From Sphaerolaimus hirsutus (Eukaryota; Nematoda; Chromadorea; Monhysterida; Sphaerolaimidae), in the NCBI GenBank assembly GCA_964036195.1, contig OZ038450.1:1614701-1678700 (forward strand): a DNA stretch of 64,000 nucleotides. Direction: 5' to 3'. Each line of letters begins with the position of its first letter. Position 1 is the first letter of the stretch. Shown in pieces: positions 12,577 to 24,547 of the stretch. Both the position numbers and the translations under genes were made by a program. The notes beneath the pieces are model-generated. The model was given only the letters and a program-made list of their open reading frames with translations. It searched no databases and had not been told where the DNA came from.

Positions 12577-13257
12577 ACCGTATTTCCTCGAAATACCCCC
12601 CCTCGAAATACCCCCCTCAAAATGGACACTATGAACTTATAACCCCCCCCCCCTCGAAATACCCCCCCAAATTAAGTGTATAGCGAACGTAAATGGCAAA
12701 ATCTGCGGTTTGTCATCTGGGTATACTCGGCGTACGTGATACTCTGCCCTCGCACTGTTTTATGTCTCGTGTTGGAAGTGTGCCAATGATTATTAAATCA
12801 TGCGATTTCCGTAAAAAAATGAAAAAAATTCATCGATGTGAATATGTTAATCAATAACATTATAACAACAATCAATCGTGTCATCTTTTTATGAAACTTG
12901 GACGCGTTGACCATCGTTGGCACACTTCCAGCGGGAACCACGCGTGCAGGGTGTAAAGTAACCGGAGTATAATGCAAAACACACGTTAAAAACGATGACT
13001 CTGTTATGTGAGAACAGTGATTATACGTCTACACACTTATACAAGCCTTTAGAGTCTTATAAATGGCGATTTTTGTTGCATTTTCGACGTCTGCGTACGT
13101 TTCGGACGACAATTTAGTACTTGGTTTTCAAAAAATTTCTGGCGAAATAATAAACCCCCCTCGAAATACCCCCCCTCGTTTAACCCCCCCCCCCCCTCAA
13201 AATTCTCACTCCGAAAAAATAAAATCCCCGGAGGTATTTCGAGGAAATACGGTATTT
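12577..13257. mobile_element. Family B element (subtype a) hosting a family C MITE
   Basis: The ends are ACCGTATTTCCTCGAAATAC and GAGGAAATACGGTAT. The interior matches the inverted copies at 53867-54317 and 56531-56982, but is split by a family C element at 12722-12971. Removing that insert restores the alignment to the uninterrupted copies. Confidence 0.8.
12722..12971 (+). mobile_element. Family C MITE, copy 1
   Basis: A ~250-bp element bounded by TATACTCGGCGTAC and AACCGGAGTATA, with near-identical copies at 29880-30129 and 40004-40252. The borders fit a TA target duplication, as in Tc1/mariner-type elements. The interior carries GTGTTGGAAG..GTGCCAATG and GGCACACTTCCAGC blocks in inverted order. 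No open frame. Confidence 0.85.
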
Positions 13258-13416
13258 TAAAACGACAGAAATTATTCTAGTTTTCAATGCAGGCATTTCC
13301 CAAATCTTGCAATTGCATGTGCAAAGCAATTTGCACAGTAATTGATCCTATGAAACTATTCACAGGAACCATTCTGTGACCTAAGGCGTTTGTCTACGTA
13401 GGAATTTGTTGATAAT

Positions 13417-13573
13417 GTGCCAATCCCAGACCCTGTAAAGTGCCCTGCAAAATGGCAAATGTCGTTTAACAGTTTGCAAGTGTTTGACATTTCCTAGATT
13501 ATTTAACAAGACTTTTCACACCTTGGATGACATTTGAGATTTTCCAGGACATTTTCCCGTGTCTGGGAATGTC
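13417..13573. mobile_element. Family A MITE
   Basis: It starts GTGCCAATCCCAGACCCTG and ends in GTGTCTGGGAATG, with diverged internal CATTTGAGATTTTCC blocks. Confidence 0.7.
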
Positions 13574-14392
13574 TCTAAATTTTGCTATTTACTGCTGCTT
13601 CTCTGTACATGAACATATTCTTTTTTCTTCATTTCTTAAGAGATGGAAAGTTTCTATTTAAATTTAAAGTCTTAACATTTGTTATTTGCAAATATTTGAT
13701 TATCACGCTACGTAGCAATGGTGAAAAAACTCGAAAATAATATAATAAAAAATTAGAAATATCGAAATTTATTTTTGCATTCATTAATTTCCATCGGTTT
13801 TACAGATTCATGCGTTGACTTTTAGGGAGTTTGGAAATTGGGCTCGGTTTGACCGAATGAAATTTCTGGGTCATTTTTCGGGTGTTCTGTTCTCGGTAGA
13901 TTTTTATCTCAATGAAAGATTTTGTTAGAGTGAGCAATAAAATTAAGAAATTTATTGACTCTCCCAATTTTGTTCAATTATGGTTCAGAATGGAGTTCAT
14001 TTGATAAATTTTTTTCCCGAGTGAACTAGACATCACCTGCAAAAAGTGTAGTTCTCATTCTGATATTTTCCAACCTCGATTTGCTCACTTGACATGATTA
14101 TACGTACATAAGTATTTCTTTTGCTTCCGATGTGTTATTTGAGGTGTGGCTCGATAATTTTTTGTCAGTTTTCAATTGAATGTAGGATCAGTATGAAGGC
14201 TGGAAAGACTACTAAATACGTAAAAAATGCACTGTTCAAAATGAGATATTTTGTAAAGCTGTAAGCGTTTGTAAGCGGTACAAATGGCGTCAAGCAAATC
14301 AGTTTGCATGTGCAAATAGAAGACGTGCATATACGTTGCATTAGCATTCAAGTAAAATAAATGGTGTTGTTCCCCAGACAAATTGCACATTA
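13574..14392. other. Non-coding stretch
   Basis: AT-rich, no exon, RNA or repeat terminus recognised. Confidence 0.45.
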
Positions 14393-14497
14393 ACCTTATT
14401 TCGTCGAAATACCCCCCTCGTTTAACCCCCCCCCCCTCAAAATTCTAACTCTGAAACAATCACCCCGGGGGTTATTTCGAGTAAATACGCTACATCA
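14393..14497. mobile_element. Short family B element
   Basis: ACCTTATTTCGTCGAAATAC at the left and TTTCGAGTAAATACGCTA at the right enclose only C-rich sequence. It is a ~105-bp internally deleted copy. Confidence 0.7.
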
Positions 14498-14825
14498 TGA
14501 CATTTGATTTGACATTGACCAGTCAGCATGCGGACCCATCATCCACGATTCACTTCAGCGTGTCTGATATCTTACGTTCTAATTGAATCTCGGCCCAGGT
14601 GTGCATTTTGTCGTCGCACCTGTTAATTCTCACGCATTTTGCGTGCGTGATATTGAGATCCGATTCGAACGCGTGAAATTTGCGCATGGAACCGTGTCCC
14701 GTTTCCGATAAAAACATTGCCGGGAAGTGATTAGTTTGAGGTAAATATTTACCGTCTGAGGGTGGCCATTTTTTTGGTTAAAATGCTAAGTACGGGATGT
14801 TTTTCCCCTGTTGTTTTTCTTTTCA

Positions 14826-15265
14826 ATTGCCCTACACACACTATAGTTGACAAGGGCACAAAATGTCAACTGGTTCGGACCCCAATTCAAAGCTTTCTGA
14901 CGAGCTGAAGAACGACGTTCAAATGCAAAAGTGTTTACCGTATACTTTACTACGATATTTACGAAAATTTCTGGCGAAATAATAACCCCCCCTCGAAATA
15001 CCCCCTCAAAATTTTCACTCTGAAAAAATAAACCCCCTGGGGGTATTTCGAGGAAATACGATAATCATGTTGAAAATGAAGCTGTGTTGAAAAAGATATT
15101 GCGGTATATTTATGTGGAATTTATTTACGGTATATTTATGTGGAATTTTTTTACAAGGGGGCATGAAGTATACATGCATACAAAATTGCGTAGTGTTACT
15201 CCTCTGCTAGCTTTGAATTGGGATGGGAACCAGTTGAATTTGTTGTCGTTGTCAACTAGGGCCAA
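14826..15265. mobile_element. Family F element hosting a family B element
   Basis: The left end ATTGCCCTACACACACTATA is followed by GTTGACAAGGGC, and the right end is GTTGTCAACTAGGGCCAA, an inverted relation. Inner blocks GTCAACTGGTTCGGACCCC and GGGAACCAGTTGAA match the intact copy at 51917-52082. It is interrupted by a family B element. Confidence 0.7.
14937..15064. mobile_element. Family B element nested in family F
   Basis: ACCGTATACTTTAC at the left, then TTCTGGCGAAATAATAACC and C runs, ending TTTCGAGGAAATACGATA. This short copy lies inside the family F element at 14826-15265. Confidence 0.7.
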
Positions 15266-15813
15266 AGTTCGGTTTTTCTCACGTGTCTGTGTTTGCTGTT
15301 AGAGCTACTGCACCCAGTAATTTCATAAAATCTGGGTCGATTTTTGTTTTTAGATTTTTTGGCGATGATTTTGGTCTGTTTATTTACTGTGTACTCTTAT
15401 AGTTGAACTAGTTTTTTTTCTACATGCGAATGCAATGTGAAAGTTAAATTCGAAAGTGTTCGAATCTTATCAAGTGGATCAAAAGTTTTATTTATACTCT
15501 GTGATTTTGTCGGTTCAACTTCAGCGATGCAAAAGTTCTGACTTAGTGCAAATTGCAAATTCCCTATACCTATTTAAATATGATATTTTGCAACGATTCA
15601 GTGATAAATTTGTTAATGCAACTGAAAATTGGCCCCACATAATTTCCAGATCAATTATTTCATCTTTCTACCCTGGAACTTCGCATAATACCCGCCCTAA
15701 AAATGCGCATTCATGCACTAAATTTCTTATCGAATTCATATGCGTGCTCAAAATTGCTCCATAAAATTCATTGCCGTTGAATTTTCCGACAACAAACTTC
15801 TAATCCGTAATAG
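15266..15813. other. Probable intron upstream of an exon
   Basis: A 102-codon frame at 15456-15764 has AT-rich, intron-like composition and no flanking splice pattern that I trust. A possible splice acceptor (CTAATCCGTAATAG) ends at 15813. Confidence 0.4.
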
Positions 15814-16558
15814 AAATTTCGCCATTCATGCGGCAAAAAATCGATGAAAATGGTCTCGAAAACTATCGGCGATAATCCTAAAACTAATAATTCACGATCA
15901 TATTCTCAAGAAGTGCAAAATAATAACATGCAATCAAATTTGTCCGCAAATCACCTAGCCGAATATGGACAAAATGGGACAATTTCCGGCCGAAATGAAA
16001 TTAGCGGAACAAATGTCAACCAGAAATTATCCGGCAACTGGAGGCAGATGTTCTCGGGTAAATTCGACATCAGTTTGAGCAAGGAAAAAGCGCCGAAAAG
16101 AAGTCAAAGTCAAGATCCGAGTTTGAGACAGAAAATCGTTTTGCGCCCGGAAAATACCGCCATCGCTGCGAAAATTCTGACAGACAGCGCCACGGTGGAC
16201 AATTTCACATCTGTGGTCGATCAAAGTCACAATCAAAATCGAAATTCGACTCAAATTTCGTCAAACTTGGCTAAGAAACACAGTCAGAGGCTTCCGTCTG
16301 GGGCTAAAGTAGTCAGAGCTATACCGCCTCCTCCTGAAGTGCTAAAGTCCATTTCTAAAGTTCCCGGACAGTCTATTAAAGTGAGACAAGAGAACTTTGA
16401 TTTGGGCAATTTTTACCAGTCGCATCAGTGGTCCCTGGACGATTTGAGCAGCTCAAATTCTAGTGATCAGAAAATGTTGAGACAAGTGAATTTTGGCAAT
16501 GATATGATGAGAATGCAGAGGTGGAGACAGAATTGGTTGGTCTTCTACTCTTCTGAGG
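15814..16558 (+). CDS. Long exon of an unidentified protein, possibly the PTPN4-like gene
   Basis: The frame is open for about 248 codons with coding-like composition (KEKAPKRSQSQDPSLRQK, AIPPPPEVLKSISKVPGQ, SLDDLSSSNSSDQKM). It is Ser/Asn/Gln/Lys-rich and probably disordered, with no recognised domain. An in-frame TAG at 15811 sits in the suggested acceptor, so the exon likely starts at 15814 in phase 0. The first Met is at 15844, which could instead be a start codon. The right end is uncertain: a GT at 16559 gives phase 1, and AG|GTGGAG near 16520 gives phase 2. A family A MITE begins right at the end. By position and style it may be an upstream linker exon of the PTPN4-like gene, but the phase to 37621 is not proven. 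Confidence 0.6.
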
Positions 16559-16742
16559 GTAGTCCCAGACCGTGTAAAATGGCATGGAAAATATCAAATG
16601 TTATGCAAACTGTCAAATGTCATGTAAAAGGTCCTGGCTAATGGCAAACTCGTTTGCCATTTTACAGGGGATTTTAGATAACTTGAGACACTCTGCATGA
16701 CTTTTGACATTTGAAATTTTACAGGGTATGGGACTGCCCCCT
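16559..16742. mobile_element. Family A MITE abutting an exon end
   Basis: It starts GTAGTCCCAGACCGTGTAAA and ends TTTTACAGGGTATGGGACTG followed by CCCCC. Core ATGCAAACTGTCAAATGTC and its inverted partner are present. The start coincides with the end of the 15814 coding frame. The downstream side runs into a family P element rather than into coding sequence. Confidence 0.8.
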
Positions 16743-16978
16743 GGGGATAATTCTGCAGATAGACAAGTGACAAGAAAAGTGCTAAGTGCTAGGTAAGAGT
16801 GTAAGCAGTAAGTTGAGTGACTAGAACTTGTATTTATTCATGGTATATATTTACCTATAAATACTTGTTTCCATTAATAATTTTTTTGTGACCGTTAAGT
16901 TTATGTGTCAGTTGACTTGCCTGCCACTTATCGCCTATCATTTTGCTTGTTACTTGTCCACATGCGGAATTGGCCCTG
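16743..16978. mobile_element. Family P element
   Basis: The left end ATTCTGCAGATAGACAAGTG and right end TTGTCCACATGCGGAATTGG are inverted, with AAGTGACAAG / CTTGTTACTTG words inside. It lies directly next to the family A copy. Confidence 0.7.
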
Positions 16979-17483
16979 TTTTTATATATTTTTTTGAAGT
17001 TTCATGTGGTTCTACGTGGTTTCGAACCATGCATTCCCGATAGGTTTTGACAGATGCATTCAAACATTTTTTGTTCTATTCAAAATTATTTTCCAAACTT
17101 TTGAATATGCTCACTGCACCATAACTTTTGTTTTATATTGCTGCATTTCTATTCACTCCATCTCCATTTTACATAACATTCCATGAATCGTTCTCCAGTT
17201 TCTCCCTTGCGTCATACATACATAATTTATCAGAATTTTCTGTCAGTAAATCTTCGTTTTGACATGAATTTCTTAACACTTCAGTAATCCTCCCCCTTAG
17301 AGTGTCCCATTTTACATGAAACTAGCCATAATGGGAACTAATTATCTTCTATAGTCGGTTTACTGCACAGTTTACAATGAAATCTACCATATCCAATATG
17401 AACAAAAAGAAAAATTACGTTTTTCTCATCACAATACATTTATACAGAAAAATACAGTAAAATTGTGAATAGGATGCAGTTGA
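16979..17483. other. Intron DNA with half of a family D repeat
   Basis: At 17367-17400, CAATGAAATCTACCATATCC matches one arm of family D (see 32603-32768). The other arm was not found. Nothing else recognised. Confidence 0.4.
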
Positions 17484-17683
17484 CTGCCACTCTCAGACCC
17501 TGTAAAATGCCGTGTAAAATGTCAAATATCATGCAAAGCGTCAAAAGTCATGGAAAAGCTCTGGAAGATGACCATTCGTTAGCCATACGTTAGCCATTTT
17601 GCAGAGCATTTTACATGACTTTAGACACTTCGCATGACATTTGACATTTTACAGGGCATTTTACAAGGTCTGAGAGTGGCACC
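17484..17683. mobile_element. Family A MITE, well preserved
   Basis: It starts CTGCCACTCTCAGACCCTG and ends GGTCTGAGAGTGGCACC, with symmetric GTAAAATGTCAAATATCATG and CATGACATTTGACATTTTAC blocks and a ~200-bp total length. This is the cleanest intronic example for comparison with the exon-splitting copy at 38014. Confidence 0.85.
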
Positions 17684-19802
17684 CGATCTGTATAAAACTG
17701 TTTCATAATTTGTCTGACACCACAAACAACATCAAAGACAACTGGACTGCGCGGCGCTAATCTCATGCATAGATCTTCATGTAAAATTCAACAGTTTTTG
17801 TCCGATGTAAAGTGATGTGCCGACTGGATGACGGGGCATTGACGGAAAACATATTTTCCTTGATTTTGGCAGCTTGCCAGTTAAAAGTGAAGTATGTCGA
17901 ATGGGGAGTTTAGGTGTGAATATAAGGATCTATGCATGTTTTACCGCGGATGTTTCCACACTTTGATGTGCTAATATCACGCGTCAAATTATGCACCAAA
18001 TACACCTATAGTCAAGGCAATGTATTAACCTGATGAAGAAAAAAAATTTATTGTTTTTTTTCTGATGGAATACGGTGGATTTCATAGAAAATTATGGTCA
18101 GGATAGTATATTCATGCCCCTTTCCATTATTTTCCGCCACATTCGTAGCGGAACTTGTGGAGCCTTCATGTTCACAGTTGTGTTGTTCAAGGTCATCCCA
18201 TTTCTCATTTTTTTTTACTTTCGTCCGAGTTTTTGTGGAAAAAATTCTCTAGGTGTTAGAATTTTTAGGCATTTTTCTTCACATGACTTGTCATGTTTTG
18301 CTTGAAAATGGAGTACATTAGATACTAAAACTGGTTAAACGAAAGTATTTGAACTTCTTGCTATTTTTATTTGACCATTTTTTCTGTTTCAGGAAAAAAA
18401 TTATCGGGGGCATTTACACGAACTATCGCAAAGTGTCCTAATTCGATGTCGCACGTGAAATTTCCCACTCAAATTGCGCATGAAAAATGCTCTTTTCTAT
18501 TTTTCAAACGGAAAAAGCAGGTAATTTGAAAATTGATTACGTAATGACGTATTTCTAGTGAAAGGGTGTGCTCACTGAAAATTTCTCCATTGAAACCACA
18601 AATTGATAGATTATTTTCACCCACCAAATTGCACTGACTTTCATGTCGCTTTTATTCAACATTTTGATGCGAAAGTTTTCGTGTTTTTACGTTTTTTTAA
18701 GTGGTAAAGTTTGCGCGAAATAGCTATGTTTTAGCTAAAAATGTGGTATTTACCTTCAACTAAACGTTCTTTTAGGTTGAGTATACAAAACTCTAAATGG
18801 TGAACTACATATTTTGTTTTGACCAGACACTATTTTATTTAGTAAAACTGGTTTTTTACTTTTCTAATGCCTCCCTTAAATAATGATCTACGATTTTTGG
18901 GATTATTTGGTAGTTTATAAGTGCCCAGGTAAAGCGAAGCTTAAGAGATTGTTTTTGTGGAAACAAATTGTTCTGTAAAGTTTTGGTATTTTATGAGTGT
19001 CCTTGGTTCACTTTTTAAGGCCAAATATACATAATTTTTCAGTTTTTCATAAAAAACGTGAAAAAAATATCCTGGGGGATTTACCAAGGTGATAGGAATT
19101 CAAGATAATAAATAACACTTATTTACGTATATTTTTGGTGGTCTTTTCTTAAACTTGAAGGGATACATATGAAAAGTGGGATAAACTTTTTTATGTCTAG
19201 GACTAAAATATCCATTTTACTTTCACACTTTTTCAGCACTTTTTAGTTAATTTTATTCCACCCAGGTATTAAACTTAACAGGTGTTTTACTATGTAAAAT
19301 TTTTATAGTATAACTGAGAAATGTTTAGTGTTTGGTTGCCATGGGGAAATGCCATTTCACAGTGGGTGGTTGCATGAACGCAATATAAAACCTTGGAAAA
19401 TATCACAATATCATTATTTATAGATAATAAATGGTTTTCTATGGTCTTTGCGTGCTTTCTTCACGGATTAATCTGTTACTTCAAAGGTGTTTTTTGGAGA
19501 ATGATATTTTTCGGTACTATTTAATTTAAAGTAAGCTAAGGTAAAGATATTTAACGTAGAACACTTACGTAACTTGAAATGTTTGCCACTTGATAAAGTT
19601 CAGAATTAGCGTTTGTATAATTTTCTACTCGTGGATAAATATGTACTGGATTTTTAAAATATGATATTTTGCCGCAGAAAACATTTGAAGGAGCAACAGC
19701 TAAATTTATCTTCTTTGAAACCATAATTTAAATCGTTTTGTCTCCTTAGTAACACATTCGAAAAATAAAACTAATAAGTATCTAAATACTTAGGGTAAAT
19801 AA
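17684..19802. other. Long intron DNA, nothing recognised
   Basis: AT-rich. No exon-like frames, RNA genes or clear transposon ends seen. Confidence 0.5.
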
Positions 19803-19915
19803 ATATTTGCTTGAATAACCCCCTTGTATAATACCCCTCTTGAAAAAATGAGATAGGAAAAATTATACACCCTTTAGTCATATGGTAATTTGGTTGTGCC
19901 CAAACAGGCTCTGTT

Positions 19916-20431
19916 CAGGGGTCTCGAATGGGGGGGGGGGGGTTGGGGGGGGGTTACCCCCCAAACCGCCCAAGTATCTATCCCGGAGGCCGCTTAGCTA
20001 TCTATCTATCCCGGAGGGCAAATTTTGGGCTACTACCCCCTAAACCACCCCCCAAATCGCCCAACTGTCTACCTATCTGGAGCGATTTTTGCGAAACTAT
20101 ACCCCATTTTTCGCTCAAAATCGCTATTTTTCATACCTTTTTATAGATTTTCACTTCCAAAATCATAGTTCTGGTTCCTATTTGTTTATTTTCAGCTATA
20201 TTTAGTACAATATGCCATTTTGAGCCATTTTACACATACTTTTAGCGATTTTTCTCTCTTTTCTTCCTTCTACGCCCCGAAAAAGCATATATATCGAACC
20301 ACCACAACCCCCCCCCCCGCAATCCCCCCCCGACCCCCCCCCCCAGAAAATTTTTCAGCTATCTATCCCTCCAGAGGAGCGATTTGCTATCTATCCAACC
20401 ACTCTGAGGGTCAAAATTCAAGATACCCCTG
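19916..20431 (+). mobile_element. Family S hAT-type MITE, intact, nested
   Basis: The 516-bp element has CAGGGGTCTCG at the left and GATACCCCTG at the right. The 8-bp direct repeat GCTCTGTT sits immediately outside both ends. Long G and C runs and CTATCTATC blocks fill the interior. No transposase frame. Confidence 0.85.
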
Positions 20432-20576
20432 GCTCTGTTTAAGAGTATATATATCATAAAATGTGTTGATAGAAGTATGCTTGACAATTTTGACAAAAAA
20501 ATAATTCACTTAGAATAACCCCCCTTGAATTATCCCCCCTTCAGAAATGTCTGGCGAAATAATAATTCCCCAGGGG

Positions 20577-21268
20577 CCAGTTCCGCAAGTAGACAAGTTA
20601 AGAGTTAAAAGTTAAGAGTTGAGTTAAAGGTTAAAAGTTGAGACAAAAGTTGAGTTAAAAGTTAAGAGTTGAGTTAAAGGTTAAAAGTTGAGACAAAAGT
20701 TGAGTTAAAAGTTAAGAGTTGAGTTAAAGGTTAAAAGTTGAGTCAAAAGTTGAGTTAAATGTTAAGAGTTGAGTTAAAGGTTAAAATGTGAGTTAAAAGT
20801 TGATTTAAAAGACAAATGGGTCATTCGTTGCAGAAGCGCGATACGCTGATCTTCAATCATATTTTGTCCCCGCACGGCCATTTTGAAACAACGTTCCGCG
20901 ATTTTTTTTTAGCGATAATTTTTTTGGATACGTTATTTTCAAATGTCGTGCATACAACATTGGCAGCATGCCAGCGAACAGCCATATCAATACCAATTTC
21001 ACATTTTTATTTTTTTACCATCATTTTCCACTTGTCTCTTAACTCTCAACTCTCAACTCAACTCTTAACTCAACTTTTAACTCAACTCTTAACTCTTAAC
21101 TCAACTTTTAACCTTTAACTCCACTCTTAACATTTCACTCAACTTTTAACTCAACTCTTAAATTTTAACTTTTCTCTTAAACTTTAACTTTACTCTTAAC
21201 TCGCCATTTGTCATTTTACTCAACTCTTAACTTTTAACTCTTAACTTGTCCACTTGCGGAACCGGCAC
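20577..21268. mobile_element. Family P element with tandem-repeat arms
   Basis: The termini are GGGGCCAGTTCCGCAAGTAG and CACTTGCGGAACCGGCACC, inverted. The left arm (20597-20815) is a tandem array of GTTAAAAGTTGA / GTTAAGAGTTGA units. The right arm (21030-21250) is the inverted array of CAACTCTTAACT units. A full-length hairpin with arms of roughly 200 bp can form. Confidence 0.8.
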
Positions 21269-21297
21269 CAGGTTATTTATTTGAGCGAATACGGCAT

Positions 21298-22428
21298 AAT
21301 ATTCACCGATATGGTAAACTTGTATCCAATTACGTAGGTATGAAGCAAATAAATGTCATTTTTAGTGATTAAAAGGTGACCTGTTTACAATTATCCACTA
21401 CAACTCACCATGTTATTTAATTGTGAACTTTGTGCTCACCATACCATGTATTAATTTGCACCCAAGGTGAGTAAAGTTGCGATGCGAATAAAATGTTGTC
21501 AACATTTTATGTCAGTGTTAATGCAATTTTTAACAGGTGTTTCAAAAGTTTTTATTCGAGTTGTATTTATCCTGATAAATATTGTTGTTTTTAGGGTATT
21601 TTGTCATTTATTTATAATAACTACAACGAATTTTTGCAGTTAATTAAAAAAACAACACAAAACGTGAGAAGTTAGGTTGAAAACCAATGTATCACTTTTC
21701 CGAAAAACACTTGAGCATTTTTGATGACTTTTTGGGAGTATGTGACTCATCAGAATGTGTTTTACCTCCCACAGTGAAAAAATACAACAAAAAACGGATA
21801 AAAGAAAAAATGTCCTATATTCAGTATTACGTATGTCTACAAAAATACTTTCCATTCCAACAGAGTTATTGTCACATGTTACGTCAAAAGTTGTGCATAT
21901 CTGAATAATAGACTTCAGTATATACATATTTAAGTAGGGTTGTGCAAAGCTACTTCAAATACATTTTACATACACAAGTAAATAATATTTTAAAGGCAAA
22001 CAAAGTTCCATCGTAATGTTTCACCGTTTTACTGTATTTTTAATATTAAAAGTATTTAAGCTAAAAACCTTCAAAAAACTCGTGTTTAACAGGTGTTTTC
22101 GTGGGTGTACAAAGTTTAATGTCAAATGTTATTTTATTTTATGTGAACAACATTATGTCTTTGACCTACAGAGTCTAGAGTTTTTTGCTTTTAAGGGTGA
22201 AGTCATTTTTCCTCATGTACCTAGTTTTCAATGTTTTGTGACTTTTTTTGAATGCTGCGAAATGAGGTTTGGTTCCATTTCGATGGAATTATATATTTAT
22301 CTATTCGAGGATATCTCATTGCAGCAAATTAACGTTACGTATTTTTTGTAATTGTGAAAGCGTTCCAAATGTAATAATAATGTTATCTCTAAAATACACA
22401 GAATTATTACATTGATGCTAAAATTTCT
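21298..22428. other. Non-coding intron DNA
   Basis: Frames of 70-110 codons occur on both strands (22016-22351 on +, 21640-21927 on -) but overlap each other and have background composition. No domain or splice context found. Confidence 0.45.
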
Positions 22429-22605
22429 AGTGAAGCAGACATTGTACCGAAATCTACCATATCTCATCTGAATAATGTAATTAGGTAAACGTGTATTTTT
22501 TAAAGAAAACGTATTTACATTACTTTTCGACTGGATAATTGACCACAAAATTTATTAAATGCCATTATTCATAGAATTATGGTAAACTTCTATCCAAAAC
22601 ATGTT
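22429..22605. mobile_element. Family D hairpin repeat
   Basis: GCAGACATTGTACCGAAATC, then TACCATATCTCATCTGAAT, make the left arm. ATTCATAGAATTATGGTAAAC then TTCTATCC make the inverted right arm. Length and arm spacing match 32603-32768 and 52580-52745. Confidence 0.6.
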
Positions 22606-24547
22606 GTTGGGTCAATTCAGTATAACAAAATTGTATAAATGAATACAAATTCAAATGAAATGTGGACTGAATTCGAACGGAGGTAAACTGCATTGCAAAA
22701 TGTAAAATGTAAAATAAAATAAGTGAGTGAAGTGCCCCCAAAACTCAGTTCACATACTTCTGTGTTTACTTTGAAATGACTGCCCAATTATTGACTTTTG
22801 TGACTTTTGTCGCACCGGTAGCGCTGTTTGAATAGGAAACCATTGTCAAGTGAATTTCATTTTTATTCTGCGAACAGTTTTGGGACATTTCCTCTTTTCT
22901 GTTGTGTTTGGGAAATGTTTGTTCCGTTTTTCCACTTGACTGTGTTCGAATTTTTTTTCGAAAAACCTTAAGAATTGTTGAATATTAAACTTCTTGACAC
23001 ACCGTCAACACTTGATGCTGACTCTGTTTGAGTGAAATGCATTTCAGTGAAATTTTGGTTCATTTTTTCGAATTTTTGGTGAATATTATTTGAGTCGTAT
23101 GCAAATTTGTGTAAATATTGGTGTCGAAAGTTTTCAAAAATACAAATGTAGGTGTGTCAATATAAATTAGGTACTGAAAACGTTGTGTTATACGTTAAGC
23201 GATTTCTATTAAATTGATAGTATTTTGATTAGGTGTCAAATTAAAATACATGTCATCAATTAGTTCATTACTTATAACCTCACATGACACTTTTTATGGC
23301 TTGCTTGTCTACTTGCGGAATTTATTTCTGAGTGCATGGAAAGCATATTTTGTGTTCTGTTTACCTGGCACGGAAATACCACCATTTTCAACTTAATGTC
23401 CCTATTTAGCTGTCGTTACGTGATTAAGTACACCCCCTTTCTATGAAAGTGTCAGATTTTATGTCACGCTTTATACTTACCTACTTTTTAACCATCACAG
23501 AAGGATATTTGTGTGATTGTGATATTTATAAAAAATCAATTCCACAAATTATTGACCCTAATTCTTATTACCTAATTATTAATCTAAAAAGTCCTACGAA
23601 TGAGTAATGGCAACCCATAAAGTGTTTGTGGTACACGCCCGCCCTGCATTGGCTTAGTGAGTTTTTCTGGGTATTTTGGGTTAGAATATTTTATTTTTAG
23701 TGAAGTTTTGTTCTTTTGTGAGCAGAACAGTTGACAACATCCATATTCCCTGTCGTTTTTCCTTTATTTTTTTGCCATTTTTCACTTATTCATATGAGAA
23801 AATTACCGGACAAAAACTCTCATCCATTCATTATGTTTGGTGGAAACTAGTCTTTATTATTTCACGTTAATCTCTGAAACTTTTTCTATTTACTCAGCAC
23901 TTTGTAAGCCGTGCCTGTTTATTTCCTTCAGCTGAAGTAAGCTCTTGTAAATAAATATTAGCCAATATTCATCCTGTTTTCAATCATATTAACTACACGG
24001 TTGCATTCTGACGAAATTACACTTTTATTTGATATTTTTTGTTATTATATTAGCTTTACTGTGATGTGAAGATACCATTTTTGTGATTATGCTGCATTCC
24101 ATATACATTTTCGGATATTGGAGTTAAATATGTATTATATGTTAAAATTTTTTGCAACATTTCTTGTGTCTTGCTATTTTTACAGAAAAACCACCTGCTA
24201 TTTTTACAGAAAAACCACCTATAAGACGTTTTTCTGTATTTTTTCTGCTCCAACCGTTTTTCCCTTAAAATCGCTTAGAATACCTGAAAAACTTTTTTTT
24301 CCATAAATCCAGAATTTAAGTAGGGTATAAATACTTGTAATCTCCGTGTTTTCTGCCTTTCGAGATTGCCTAAATTTTCGTTTTCCATGTTTCTCGTTAA
24401 ACAAAAACACAAATTCTAAAAAAGTGTGATTGAAAATGTGTTTTGACACCGTTGCTTACACGGCACTGTGCCGTGAACATTATATGAGGTTATTTAATTA
24501 CCCAAAACGCATTATCTCTGTACATTTCCATCCATGATATTACCAAA
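22606..24547. other. Long AT-rich intron DNA
   Basis: A few short inverted words, and a direct duplication of CTATTTTTACAGAAAAACCA at about 24172-24222. No exon recognised. Confidence 0.45.

Larger units (their letters stand above)
19803..21297. mobile_element. Family B variant element with two nested insertions
   Basis: The outer ends are TATTTGCTTGAATAACCCCC (19803) and TTTGAGCGAATACGGC (21281-21296). The middle blocks (20450-20580) match the inverted interior of the uninterrupted copy at 44795-45127, for example AAATGTGTTGATAGAAG. The copy is split by a family S element (19916-20431) and a family P element (20577-21268). Removing both gives one ordinary family B variant. Confidence 0.65.

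Noticed and set aside
20586..21260. Regular repeats considered as a CRISPR array
   Set aside because: Units are contiguous without unique spacers and form two inverted arms of one transposon.
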